DNA of 64,000 nt. It comes from JACJXF01 sp964349045 (GTDB lineage: Bacteria; Bacteroidota; Bacteroidia; Bacteroidales; GCA-2748055). Under the pieces are notes generated by a model, which was given only the letters and a program-made list of their open reading frames with translations, had not been told where the DNA came from and ran no database searches. A program made the position numbers and the translations under genes. Positions 43,899 through 53,900 of the stretch are shown in pieces; within the stretch, counting starts at the first letter, position 1, and every line of letters begins with the position of its first letter. Where the stretch lies: the NCBI GenBank assembly GCA_964349045.1, contig CAYGFI010000002.1, positions 1-64,000 on the forward strand. Reading direction: 5' to 3'.

Positions 43899-43910
43899 TA
43901 AAATACTGCC

Positions 43911-44327
43911 TTATTCAATGGTTTTTAAGAATTGTTCCGCACTCATCACAGGGATAAGCGACTTTTTAAAATCTTTGAGGTTTCGTGTGATTATTATATC
44001 CTGTTTATTTTCGATTGCTGAGAAATATTGCAATCCATCTTCAAAGTCTTTAAATCCCAAGTCATTTAATGCTAATCCTATTATCTTATCATCAAGAGGT
44101 AAAACATCTACTATTAGCTTTAACCGTCTCAGTATCGATTTCGATTCATTTGCGGAGTTTGATCTGAGTAAAGCATAATTAGTATTGGCAAATGTTAAAG
44201 ATAAGACACTCAATTTAATAAGTTTTTTATCAGCCATCGAAAACAACCTGGCTGAATCCTGGTAGTAAGGTTCTCTTTTAGCCAACAAATCAATAACTAC
44301 ATTTGTATCTACCAGAAGTTTTTTCAT
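43911..44327 (-). CDS. PIN-domain toxin (VapC-type ribonuclease)
   Basis: 138 residues. PIN-domain acids are in place: 'LLVDTNVVIDLLAKREPY' (Asp 7 and Asp 13), a middle acidic site, and 'LNDLGFKDFEDGLQYFSAIENKQDIIITRNLKDF' (clustered Asp/Glu and the 'TRNxKDF' end). VapC toxins cleave tRNA or rRNA when freed from antitoxin. The gene overlaps the antitoxin gene by four bases (ATGA) and follows it, the usual order. Confidence 0.9.
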   Translation of the reverse strand: MKKLLVDTNVVIDLLAKREPYYQDSARLFSMADKKLIKLSVLSLTFANTNYALLRSNSANESKSILRRLKLIVDVLPLDDKIIGLALNDLGFKDFEDGLQYFSAIENKQDIIITRNLKDFKKSLIPVMSAEQFLKTIE

Positions 44328-44569
44328 TTATATTTTTCTTCAATAAAGCTGGAGTAATCCTTCTTGTAATCGTAATCTTCCGGTAAATCAATTACACCAC
44401 TTAAGCTTTTAACCAGGGGTGTAATTTCCATCTCTGATGGATTTTGCCTTGTTACTGAATCAAGATAGGTTTCAATCAATTTTGATAAGCTTATTTTATG
44501 ATTCTGAGCATAATGTTTAGCCCTGATAATCACTTTGTTGTCAAGTCTTAGTGTCAGTTTTGTTTCCAT
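44324..44569 (-). CDS. VapB-like antitoxin (ribbon-helix-helix, DUF6364-like)
   Basis: 81 residues from the ATG at 44569 ('METKLTLRLDNKVIIRAKHYAQNH'); the frame extends upstream only to a TTG that is part of the -7 box. The N-terminal strand 'KLTLRLD' plus helix-helix 'VIIRAKHYAQNHKISLSKLIETYLDSV' is a ribbon-helix-helix DNA-binding fold. The C-terminal tail ('LPEDYDYKKDYSSFIEEKY') should wrap the toxin. The promoter and operator just upstream fit autorepression by the antitoxin/toxin complex. Confidence 0.87.
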   Translation of the reverse strand: METKLTLRLDNKVIIRAKHYAQNHKISLSKLIETYLDSVTRQNPSEMEITPLVKSLSGVIDLPEDYDYKKDYSSFIEEKYK

Positions 44570-44582
44570 GGTAATGATAATT

Positions 44583-44619
44583 ACGTACAAAATTATGAAA
44601 TAGGTACGTCAATTGCAAA
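44583..44619 (-). promoter_or_regulatory. Promoter and candidate operator of the toxin-antitoxin operon
   Basis: On the minus strand a TTTG -33 element (44616-44619) and a TAATTTTG -7 box (44588-44595) are separated by exactly 20 bases, the Bacteroidota consensus arrangement, 18 bases before the antitoxin ATG. A perfect inverted repeat ACGTAC (44583-44588) / GTACGT (44604-44609) overlaps the box and spacer, as expected of an antitoxin operator. Confidence 0.7.
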
Positions 44620-44746
44620 ATATTATAGAGTTGCTTACAGGTTTTTTGCTAACGATCATTATTACAGATAAAAAATTGAAATGCAAAAGGGTAACTACTG
44701 ACCCAGGTAGAATGGTTTGCTTTAGATTCAACAAACAATCCATTTA

Positions 44747-47149
44747 TTACCACTTAATGTTAATCTTCTCTCCCCGTTTAATGCTGATTTCTTTTTGTTT
44801 ATCCCCGGAAATCAGCATAACAGTTCCACTTTCTTTTGCATAAACGGTAAGTTTCTCCAGGGATTTGTTTTCCCATTCCATGGAAATTTCAAATCCTCCC
44901 CTGGCGCAGAGGCCCTTTACTGAGCCGCTCTCCCATACATCTGGAAGCGCTGGCAGGAGGCTGATTTTTCCGTTACCCGATTGTACCAGCATTTCAGCAA
45001 CGGCTGCAGCTCCGCCAAAATTCCCGTCGATCTGAAAGGGCGGGTGTGCATCGAGCAGGTTGGGATAGGTTCCCCCTCCCCCGGAATAGCTGGTTCTTAC
45101 GCTGTCGGGCTCCACATAATGTAGCAATTCGCGGTACATCTTGTAAGCACGGTTTCCATCCAGTAACCTTGCCCAAAGGTTTATACGCCATCCTTTTGAC
45201 CAACCGGTTGTCTGGTCGCCTTTAATTTCAAGGGTCTTACGGCAGGCATCTGCCAGTTCAGGAGTTGATGCGTGGCTTATGTGATGACCCGGGTAGAGTC
45301 CGAATAAATGCGATTGATGGCGGTGCTGAGGCTCTGCATCTTCCCAATCGTAATACCATTCCTGCAGGTTTCCCTTTGTACCAACCTGGTAGGGATATAA
45401 ACGGGAGAGTGCTTCCTTGATTTTTGCCCGGAATTCCTCATCTGTATATAAAATCTCAGAGGCTTTGATGGTTTGTTCAAAACATTCCCGGATCATGGAA
45501 AGGTCGGCAGTTCCGCCGTACATCGTGGCTCCGCGGTAGTCATCGGGGGCAATGTAAATATTTTCGGGGGAGGTGGATGGGGAGGTGATCAGCCTTCCGT
45601 CTTTATCTTCTATTAACCATTCAAGGCAAAACTGTGCAGCCCCACGAAGGATATCATAAGCTTCATTTTTCAGGAAGTCTTTATCCCGGGTAAAGGCGAA
45701 ATGCTCCCACAAATGCGTTGCCAGCCAAGTTCCTCCCATGTTCCAGTTAGCCCACGCGGGATCTCCCTTGCCAAAATCTCCGACTGGGTTACTCATGGCC
45801 CAGATATCTGAATTGTGACAGGCTGCCCAACCGTTAACCCCATAAAATGTCTTTGCAGTTATTGCACCTGTTACTGAGATGTTTTTAATAAAACCCAGCA
45901 TGGGTTCATGCATTTCAGAAAGATTAGTGTTCTCTGCAAGCCAGTAATTCTCCTCTGCATTAATATTTATGGTATAATTGCTGCTCCATGGCGGGCGGAG
46001 GTAAGGATTCCATATTCCCTGAAGGTTTGCAGGAACGCCAGGGGTGCGGGAACTGCTTATCAGCAGATAACGGCCAAACTGAAAATATAGAATTTCGAGA
46101 TTTTTATCTTCCTGTCCATCAGCGTACCGCTTCAGGCGCTCATTGGTTGGCTGATCGGGAGCAGTGGTTTTTCCCAGGTCAAGGCTTACACGGCTAAAAT
46201 ATTTTTGATAATCCAGTACATGGTTATCCCTGATTTGCTGGTATTCTTTACCTGATGCCTGTGCCAGTTGTTTATTCGCTATCGCCTGGTGATCCAATCC
46301 TTCAGTAGCCGGGTTTTTATCAAAGCCGTTAAAGCTGGTTGCAACTGAAATATAGATCAGCGCTTCGGTTCCCCCTTTCAGACCAAGGGTGTTATCAGTT
46401 GCAACAAGGGTGCCGTCGATATTTTTAATTTTAACGAGGGAGCAAAACCTGGTTCCACGGGTTTCGTCAAAAACGACTGAATTGCGCATCTCCCCCCTGT
46501 AACTGGGTTCTGCGCGAATGGGGGCAAAACCTGATGCATTGAGAATCTCATCAGAAATTGAAATTTTATTGTTTAGCAGGCTTTCAAATTTTAAATCAAA
46601 ATTCAAGGCTCCCTTCTTGCTGCAGGTGAGTTTAATTAACATGACCTGGTCGGGATACGAAACAAAATACTCACGGGTATACTTCACCCCATCAATTTCA
46701 TAGTTCACTTTTGAAACCGCATTGCTGATATCCAGTTCGCGGTAATAATTCTGAGTCTCACCAATATGTTTAAAATTGACATACAGGGTTCCCAGGGGAG
46801 CGTAGGATTCCGAAAATTTTCCCTGAATTTTTTTGTTAAGAAGGTCTGCCTGCCGGTAGTCTTCATTTTTAAGCGCCTCCCTGATGGCGGGGAGATTCTT
46901 ATATGCTTCCGGGTTCATGTTTGGATCAACCGGTTCACCTGACCAGAGGGTAGCATCGTTCAAATAGATTTTATCGGAGTTTATTCCCCCGAAAACGGAT
47001 GCTCCCATCTTACCGTTTCCAAGAACCAGGCTTTCCTCGAAGTAGCTGGCGGGTTGGCTGTACGAGAGGGTGGTGGGGGACTGGGCTGAAGCTAAACTGG
47101 TAATGAACTGGACCAGAAGAAATGTGGTAATCTTAGTATTTTTTCTCAT
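44747..47149 (-). CDS. Glycoside hydrolase family 95 (alpha-L-fucosidase type)
   Basis: 800 residues with signal peptide ('FLLVQFITSLASAQ'). N-terminal GH95 beta-sandwich ('ESLVLGNGKMGASVFGGINSDKIYLNDATLWSG') then an (alpha/alpha)6 barrel. Family catalytic elements are present: 'YTININAEENYWLAENTNLSEMHEP' (the two Asn/Glu positions, about residue 395), the Glu of 'PSTSPENIY' (about 528) as the presumed acid, and 'HPPFQIDGNFGGAAAVAEML' (about 705-720). GH95 enzymes remove terminal alpha-1,2-L-fucose (some act on L-galactose) with inversion. It acts outside the cytoplasm. No polysaccharide-utilisation genes (SusC/D) are adjacent, so the glycan target is open. Confidence 0.93.
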   Translation of the reverse strand: MRKNTKITTFLLVQFITSLASAQSPTTLSYSQPASYFEESLVLGNGKMGASVFGGINSDKIYLNDATLWSGEPVDPNMNPEAYKNLPAIREALKNEDYRQADLLNKKIQGKFSESYAPLGTLYVNFKHIGETQNYYRELDISNAVSKVNYEIDGVKYTREYFVSYPDQVMLIKLTCSKKGALNFDLKFESLLNNKISISDEILNASGFAPIRAEPSYRGEMRNSVVFDETRGTRFCSLVKIKNIDGTLVATDNTLGLKGGTEALIYISVATSFNGFDKNPATEGLDHQAIANKQLAQASGKEYQQIRDNHVLDYQKYFSRVSLDLGKTTAPDQPTNERLKRYADGQEDKNLEILYFQFGRYLLISSSRTPGVPANLQGIWNPYLRPPWSSNYTININAEENYWLAENTNLSEMHEPMLGFIKNISVTGAITAKTFYGVNGWAACHNSDIWAMSNPVGDFGKGDPAWANWNMGGTWLATHLWEHFAFTRDKDFLKNEAYDILRGAAQFCLEWLIEDKDGRLITSPSTSPENIYIAPDDYRGATMYGGTADLSMIRECFEQTIKASEILYTDEEFRAKIKEALSRLYPYQVGTKGNLQEWYYDWEDAEPQHRHQSHLFGLYPGHHISHASTPELADACRKTLEIKGDQTTGWSKGWRINLWARLLDGNRAYKMYRELLHYVEPDSVRTSYSGGGGTYPNLLDAHPPFQIDGNFGGAAAVAEMLVQSGNGKISLLPALPDVWESGSVKGLCARGGFEISMEWENKSLEKLTVYAKESGTVMLISGDKQKEISIKRGEKINIKW

Positions 47150-47224
47150 AGACTTGTTTCAGACTTAACAATAACTTTTTTTATGTTCAGATATGCTTCT
47201 TATGTTCTTGACTTATACTTTTTT

Positions 47225-47326
47225 CACAGGGCGATGCCCTGTGTTAGTATATATCGGGCTTTCAGCCCTGGTGCCTGTTTCACAGGGCGATGCCCTGTGT
47301 TAATATATATCGGGCTTTCAGCCCTG
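47225..47326. repeat. Two direct copies of a 46-nt double-hairpin repeat
   Basis: Copies at 47225-47270 and 47281-47326 (period 56) are identical except one base (TTAGTAT/TTAATAT). Each contains a perfect 8-bp inverted repeat CACAGGGC-GAT-GCCCTGTG and then a second small hairpin GGGCT-TTC-AGCCC. They lie between the GH95 gene start and the DUF3887 gene. The shape is that of REP/BIME-like dispersed elements. Confidence 0.9.
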
Positions 47327-47345
47327 TGGAATAATGGGATGTAAA

Positions 47346-47723
47346 TTACTTCTGGCTTTCAGGCACAAAAAACATTCCCGCGATTTGATTTTTTTCATTA
47401 AAGACCAATTTCATCTGCAAATTCATCTTTTCAAAATGGCATAACACGTAGGTAACATCATATGTTTGAATTTTACCTTCAGTGATCTCTGAAAACTTCT
47501 GGAATTTGCCACATTTGCTGTTTAAATCTTCCCATACGAATTTCAGTTTATCTTCGGGCAATGCTGTTTTCATAGTTTCATCATAAAAAAAAACAATTTT
47601 TGAGTATTCGGTTTTTTGAAAACTATTAATAACTTCTTTTGAGATACTAATATTTTTACTTTCCTGGAAAAGTATGAATGCGCTGAAAGCACACAAAAGA
47701 ATTACTAAAATTGAACTTTTCAT
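47346..47723 (-). CDS. DUF3887-like secreted protein
   Basis: 125 residues with an N-terminal hydrophobic segment ('ILVILLCAFSAFILFQ', about 4-20) that is a signal peptide or anchor. The rest matches the DUF3887 pattern: 'VINSFQKTEYSKIVFFYDETMKTALPEDKLKFVWEDLNSKCGKFQ' followed by a beta-strand end 'NLQMKLVFNEKNQIAGMFFVP'. This small NTF2-like domain often precedes secreted hydrolases in other bacteria; here it stands alone. Function unknown. Confidence 0.78.
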   Translation of the reverse strand: MKSSILVILLCAFSAFILFQESKNISISKEVINSFQKTEYSKIVFFYDETMKTALPEDKLKFVWEDLNSKCGKFQKFSEITEGKIQTYDVTYVLCHFEKMNLQMKLVFNEKNQIAGMFFVPESQK

Positions 47724-47936
47724 TTATTAATAAATTATTGGAGTTTTTAAATCTTTTTGGGTTCTCTCTGTTAATTAATCAAGCTGAGCTGATACTTATT
47801 TAGTTAATTTTAAAAAAATTATGAATAACGGTTAAATACTTTTTATTTTTGAAGTAAATAATAAATAAAGAAATGAATATCTTAATTAAAGTTAATTACA
47901 AGATTTTTTCAATCTCAAAATAAAATAAATTAAATC

Positions 47937-50900
47937 CTACCTCGTCAACATCGCTTTCCTCATAATCACCGTATCATCCACCAAAATCCTGAGGTAATAT
48001 AAACCGGGTTTATAATTTACATCGGTTGCTTTCATCTCAAGTTTATAAGCCCCTGCGGATTGGTTTTCATCGAGCATGATTTTAATCTTTTCACCAACCA
48101 CATTGTAAATTTCTACTTTCATCCTTGCCGGTTTTTCGAGGGAATAACTGATGGTTGTAAAGTCGGTAAACGGACTTGGATAAACAGTCAGTTGGATGGC
48201 ATCGGCCAGCGGGTTATTTATGTTGGTGCCCTGTATCCTGTTATCTTCCAGGTTGGACAAAGAGTGAACAAACGGACCTGAACTGGCTTTTTTACCAAGC
48301 AAGCCTGCCGGATCGCAAGTATCAGGATTTAATAAGGATATCTGGTAATAAACGATTCCTTCAGGTACGGTGTTATCAGTAAATGATGTTATGCTGCTTT
48401 GAACGGTTTTTAAAAGTTCAAGGCTGTCAGCTGCCGGTCCCCTGTAGATCTCATAAGTACCAAATAGCATACCCTCATAATTTTCCCAGATCAGGTTCAA
48501 CTCCTCATTTAATCCCTTGTTTATTGTAAGATGCATTGTTTTATGCGGAGGGCTCATCGGGCTTTCGTTTCCACAGGTATCAACAACCGAGATCCTGTAC
48601 CGGTCGCTCTTTTCTTCGGGAGCGGATGCTGCATCGGTAAACACTGTCAGTTGGGTTGCTGATTGAACACCGATTATTTCATAGACTCCTGCAAAGGTTG
48701 ATTCCCGGTAAATCAGGTATTGTTCGATGGAGGACATATCCGGTTTTTCCCATATTACCATGTTTTTACCGCTTTCATCCACAGTTACCATGCAGATTTT
48801 CTGACCTGAATAGGGTATAGTAGCCTTAACTTCCAACGATGCTTTACTTCCACAACCATTTACCCCATAGGCTGTAACGCTGAAAATACCGGAGGTATCA
48901 ATTGCAATTGATTGTGTAGTCATATTATTATTCCACATGTAAGAAGCATAACCGGAACCTGCATCGATAATAATTTCATCACCATAACATATTGTCCTGG
49001 TTGTTCCAAGATTTGGAGCGATTGGAGCTGGTAACGTATTAATTGCAATTGTGTCTGTTGATCTGCATTTAAATATATCTGTTGCCTGCAAACTGATATT
49101 ACCGGCATTGTGAACCACTATTTTAGCTGTTGTTTCACCAGAGCTCCATAAATAAGATATGTATGAATTCCGTGGACTTAGCTCAACAGAATCGTTCTGG
49201 CAAATGGTAAGATCACTCCCCAGGTCAAGTTTGGCCGAAGACCTGCTTTCAACCAATACCTGTTTGGTAGCTGAGCAAGAATTCACATCATAAACCGTAA
49301 CCTCAAGGGCTTGATTGGTAGCAACTTTTTGTATCCGCGAGTTTGATCCATTGCTCCACTTATAACTGACAAATTCACCCGGATCCAGAAATGCAGGTTC
49401 ATCGCCACAAATGTATTCAATAGGATTTAAAGTGATAATTGGTGTATTGCTATAAACAACTAATATCTCATCACTTCCCTGGCAGCCATTTTTATCTGTT
49501 ACGGTTAGTCTAAACAGACCGGTGGAGGACACTGATCTGTCTTTCTGGGTGGAGCCATTTTCCCATAAATAAGAATGGAAAGCTGCAGGACCGTTAATAG
49601 TCATTAACTGGTTGCCGCATACTGTAGTGTCATTACCTAGATTAAACTGTGGTGAGGTTGTTACTGAAATGGTAAACGTATCGGAAGTCGCATAGCAGCC
49701 GAAATCGTTGGACACATTTACTGTAAATTTACCTCCTGTTGAGATTTCAATGGACTGAGTAGTCTTTCCATTTGACCAAAGATATGATGCGAAATTACCT
49801 GCATCGAGCATTGTGCTTTCGCCATCGCAAAATGTTACCGGCCCCATAATTACCGGACGTGGTTTAACCGCACCGTTCCCGGCGATATTAGATTCAATCC
49901 CGGTATAATCAGGGCTTCCTGCATCAATACATCCAGAAGGTATACTTGCTTTAACCTTGTAATAAACCACGCATTGCGGTACAAAATTGTCAGACCAGCT
50001 TGTAATACTTCCGGCTATATCTTTAACCTTAACCATATTTATTGAGTCGGATCCGCGATATATTTCATATTTGGCCAGGTTAATCCCCTCGTAAGCAGTC
50101 CAGGTAAGGTCAAATCCTGCGGAGCCTTTGTTCACTTTCAGGAAAATTGTGCCATGTGCGGGTGATAATCCGGATTCATGACCACATGTGTCCACAAGCG
50201 ACAATTTGTAGTTGTACTTCAACTGGTCGGAGAATGATAGGGTGTCAGTAAATATTCCGGCATCATCGTACTCCTGCATACCAATCATTTCATAACCGCC
50301 TGAAATACTTTCACGATAAACTTTATATAACAAGGTTCCTTTCCCGGGAGTTCTCTTCCAGACAATAGTATTATTATTTAATTGTTTGTTAGCCGTCACG
50401 AAGCATATTTGCTCATCTTCATAAGGCGACTGCACAAAAACATATGCCGTGTCGCTGTTCTGACATCCAAATTCATCAGTTACTGTAACAGTATAATTTC
50501 CGGTAGAACCGACTGCCAGAGTACTTCCTGTATAACCGGTATTCCAGCTATAAGAATTAAATGTCCCTGCGAATAAAGTTTCCTGTTGCCCCTGACACAG
50601 GAATATATCATTGCCCAACTCTGGTTCCGGTAAGGGATGTACACTGATAGTAACCGTATCGGAATAGTGGATTTTATTATTATAATCAACAGCCTTTACC
50701 CAATACGAGCCATTCGTATTCAGTTCGACAGACCGGCTTGTTTCTCCTGTGCTCCATAAGAAGGACTTATACTCCCAGCCAGCGTTGTATACATGACTCT
50801 GGCCCTGGCAAATGGCAGAACTACCTCCCAGGTTAATAATGCTCATGTTGTTAATTTCAATATCAATGGTATCAATAGCCCCTTCATCATTGTCAGCCGG

Positions 50901-53900
50901 GATCATAATAAGTGTATATGTACCATCGGCATCCGGAATGTCAGTTAAACTGTTCCATACCAGGCTTCCGGAATAATTTGCCGGCAAAATACCTGTTGTC
51001 TTACCCTCAAGAGTACAGGGATTCCATAAATTGTTTTTAAGGTACCTCATGGTTATCCTAAGGCTATTACCTTCCGGGTCGGTTAAATTATAACTGATTA
51101 TTATATTCCCTCGTTTAAGACCTGAGATTTCTGCTAAAGTTACCGCGGGGATACCATTATTATCAATATGGAATGTCCATTCAGCAGGGATGCCATCGTT
51201 ACCGTCATTTGGAGTCAGACGGAACAAGACATCAGAAACATCAATCCCATTGAAATCAGTATTGGTATTCCAGGTAAAACTACCTGCATAATCAGCAAAG
51301 ACAATACTATCCAGGTTGCCGGATACTGAGGCTGTTTTCCATGTAAGCCCTTTATTTGTGGAATATTGAGCCCTCAGATCTATTTCATCCTGTTCATCAT
51401 CAGAAACCAGGTAATTGAAGAGAACATCCCCGCCGGTTTCAAAAGGCAGCATATTGGTAATCTGAACGGATGAAATGCCAATATTATCGACAACCAGATC
51501 AACCGTATCTGACTGGCCTTTATCGGCATCGTAAGGAGTAATTCTGAATGGTGTAACTCTTGCGGATCCTGCCAGGTCAATGCCTGCCTTCCAGACTATC
51601 GAATGGACTCCATTGGCGATATCAGTGGTATCTCCAGTAATGGTTGCACCGAGCCAGACTTTAGTGACTGGATTGTAGTATTCTGCATAGATCCGGCACA
51701 GATCGGCTTCATTATCATTGATTAAATAAGAAATTGTAACATCGTCTTTCACCTCACCAACGATTAAAGGAATAGTAACAACCGGGCGGATGTTATTATT
51801 TACAATAAGCTTATTGGATACACCTGGCGTTCCATCGTACCGCAGATCGCCATCGCGTGGAGTGAGCCTGAAGCGGACATTTTTTAGCACGACACCGGGT
51901 ATATCGGCATAAGAATGCCAAACCACAGATCCTGAATACTTTGTAGAATCCAGGTTCACCGTATCACCGGTAATTGAAGCCATATGCCAGGTAGTCCCTC
52001 CATCAGTTGAATAAGAGGGTTTGAGTTTGACGATATCTTTTTCCGCATCGGAAATAATATAATTAACCGTTACATCTTTGCTAACCACTCCCGGAATGCT
52101 ACCTAAAATAACAGATGGGTTTTTATTACCATCATCAGTATAGAAGGTAATGTTTTGACTACCCGCGATATTCCCTGTATTGTCCGCCATTCCTGTGTTG
52201 GAAAGTGAAATTTCAGTTCCGGTACCCGGAAGGGGGCCGTCGAGCTGCAGAATAACAGCCTGTTTGCTGCCATCGCCATCCAGATCAATGAAAACAGGCG
52301 CTGACAGATAATAATAAATATCCAGGAAATTATCGGTTACCCTTGAGAATAATGCTTCCTCAGGAGTTCCGTCATTTCTGAAATAAGTAATGCTTCCATT
52401 TTCTTTACCCAGGAAAAGATCAAAATCTCCATCTCCATCAATATCTGTAAATTCAGGTGTACTATATGTACCAAGATTTGTTAGATAATTTGAAGTAACC
52501 ATTGACCACTTGGGTTCAAAAGAATTCCCATCATTTCTATAGAAATACAAATTACCACCACAATCACCTATAAACAGATCAAAGTCTTTATCATTATCTA
52601 TATCTGTGAATGAAGCCTTTCCTGAGCAAAAGCCCATAAATGAGCTTTGTTTCCATAAAGTTTGATCCTGGTATAATTCTTCTGAAAAAGAAATAATTGA
52701 AGCTGCGCACCAATTATTAGCATTTATAAGTTCTACATTGCTATCATTATTTATATCGACAGGATAAAATGATTGATGACAATTTAACGGGAATCCTTTT
52801 AAACTTTGCTGATTCCAAATTGGATTTAAAGCATTTCCAATATTCCTGAAAAATACGGTATTGCCATCATTCCCGATAAATAAATCAAAATCACCATCCG
52901 TGTCGATATCCGTAAATGCAGGTCGTAACCAACCGGAATTATAAATACCCATAGAATTGGTCACTCTTAAATCTATAGATTTAATTATTGAGTTATTTAA
53001 ATAAACCCTTAAATCCCCCCAGTTACCACCAACAATCAAATCTTTATCCTCTGCTCTATAAACCTTCTTTACACTCAACCCATTATTAAGACTCCACTTT
53101 GCCGGATCAATTGCTGAGAAGAAGTCAATTTCTTCTGAGAAAGTAACGAGCAGCGTTGAATCCTGGGTTTCGCCATATGCCGATAATAATGTTGGCGGTG
53201 TGCCATCAGAAGTTCCGTCAGTTGTTGCCATAATACCCTGTTCGAGCGAATAGTTAACCGGTTTTATTCCGAATAGGTATTCACCATCGGGTAAAGTTGT
53301 TTGATAGCTTATTTTGGTGGAATCAAGAACAACCCAGGCAATCGTTGTATCAATTGCAACATCTGAGTTGGAATAAAAAAGGTAATACTGGTAAGCCTTC
53401 GGGTGGTTGTTCCAAACTAATTCGACCTTTCCGCCCTCAAGGGTACGAGCCCTGAAGTTATCAACCGGCCTCATAAGAATGGCTTCATTGGCCCAATTGC
53501 TGTAAGTGACTTTTACCGTGACACCATCATCATAATAATCCCAGATCTTGGAGGATATTTTTGAGGTAAGTGTTGTTCCCCAGTAGTTTTCCTTAGCATT
53601 AATTGTCTCATAACTCTTGCGTAAAGCCTTCACATTAAACTTCTTATTATTATAAATATTATTGAAGTTTATAACAGGTAAATTCGCTGCTTCAATGCCA
53701 TCATCCATGTTATCGAAGATGTCGTTGTACATGATCTGTGAGTTACCGTTTTCACGAATACCGTCATTTCCATTGGATGCAACAAGGTTGGAGGTAATGG
53801 TATTGTTATCACTCTGGATGCCGATAGAGCCGTTCTTCATTATTTTATTATCCGAAATAGCAGAATTTGTAAGGCTGACCCCAATCCCGCTATTGTTTTC

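Noticed and set aside
47225..47326. CRISPR-like direct repeats
   Set aside because: Only two copies, a 10-base spacer, internal palindromes and no cas genes; a REP-like element fits better.
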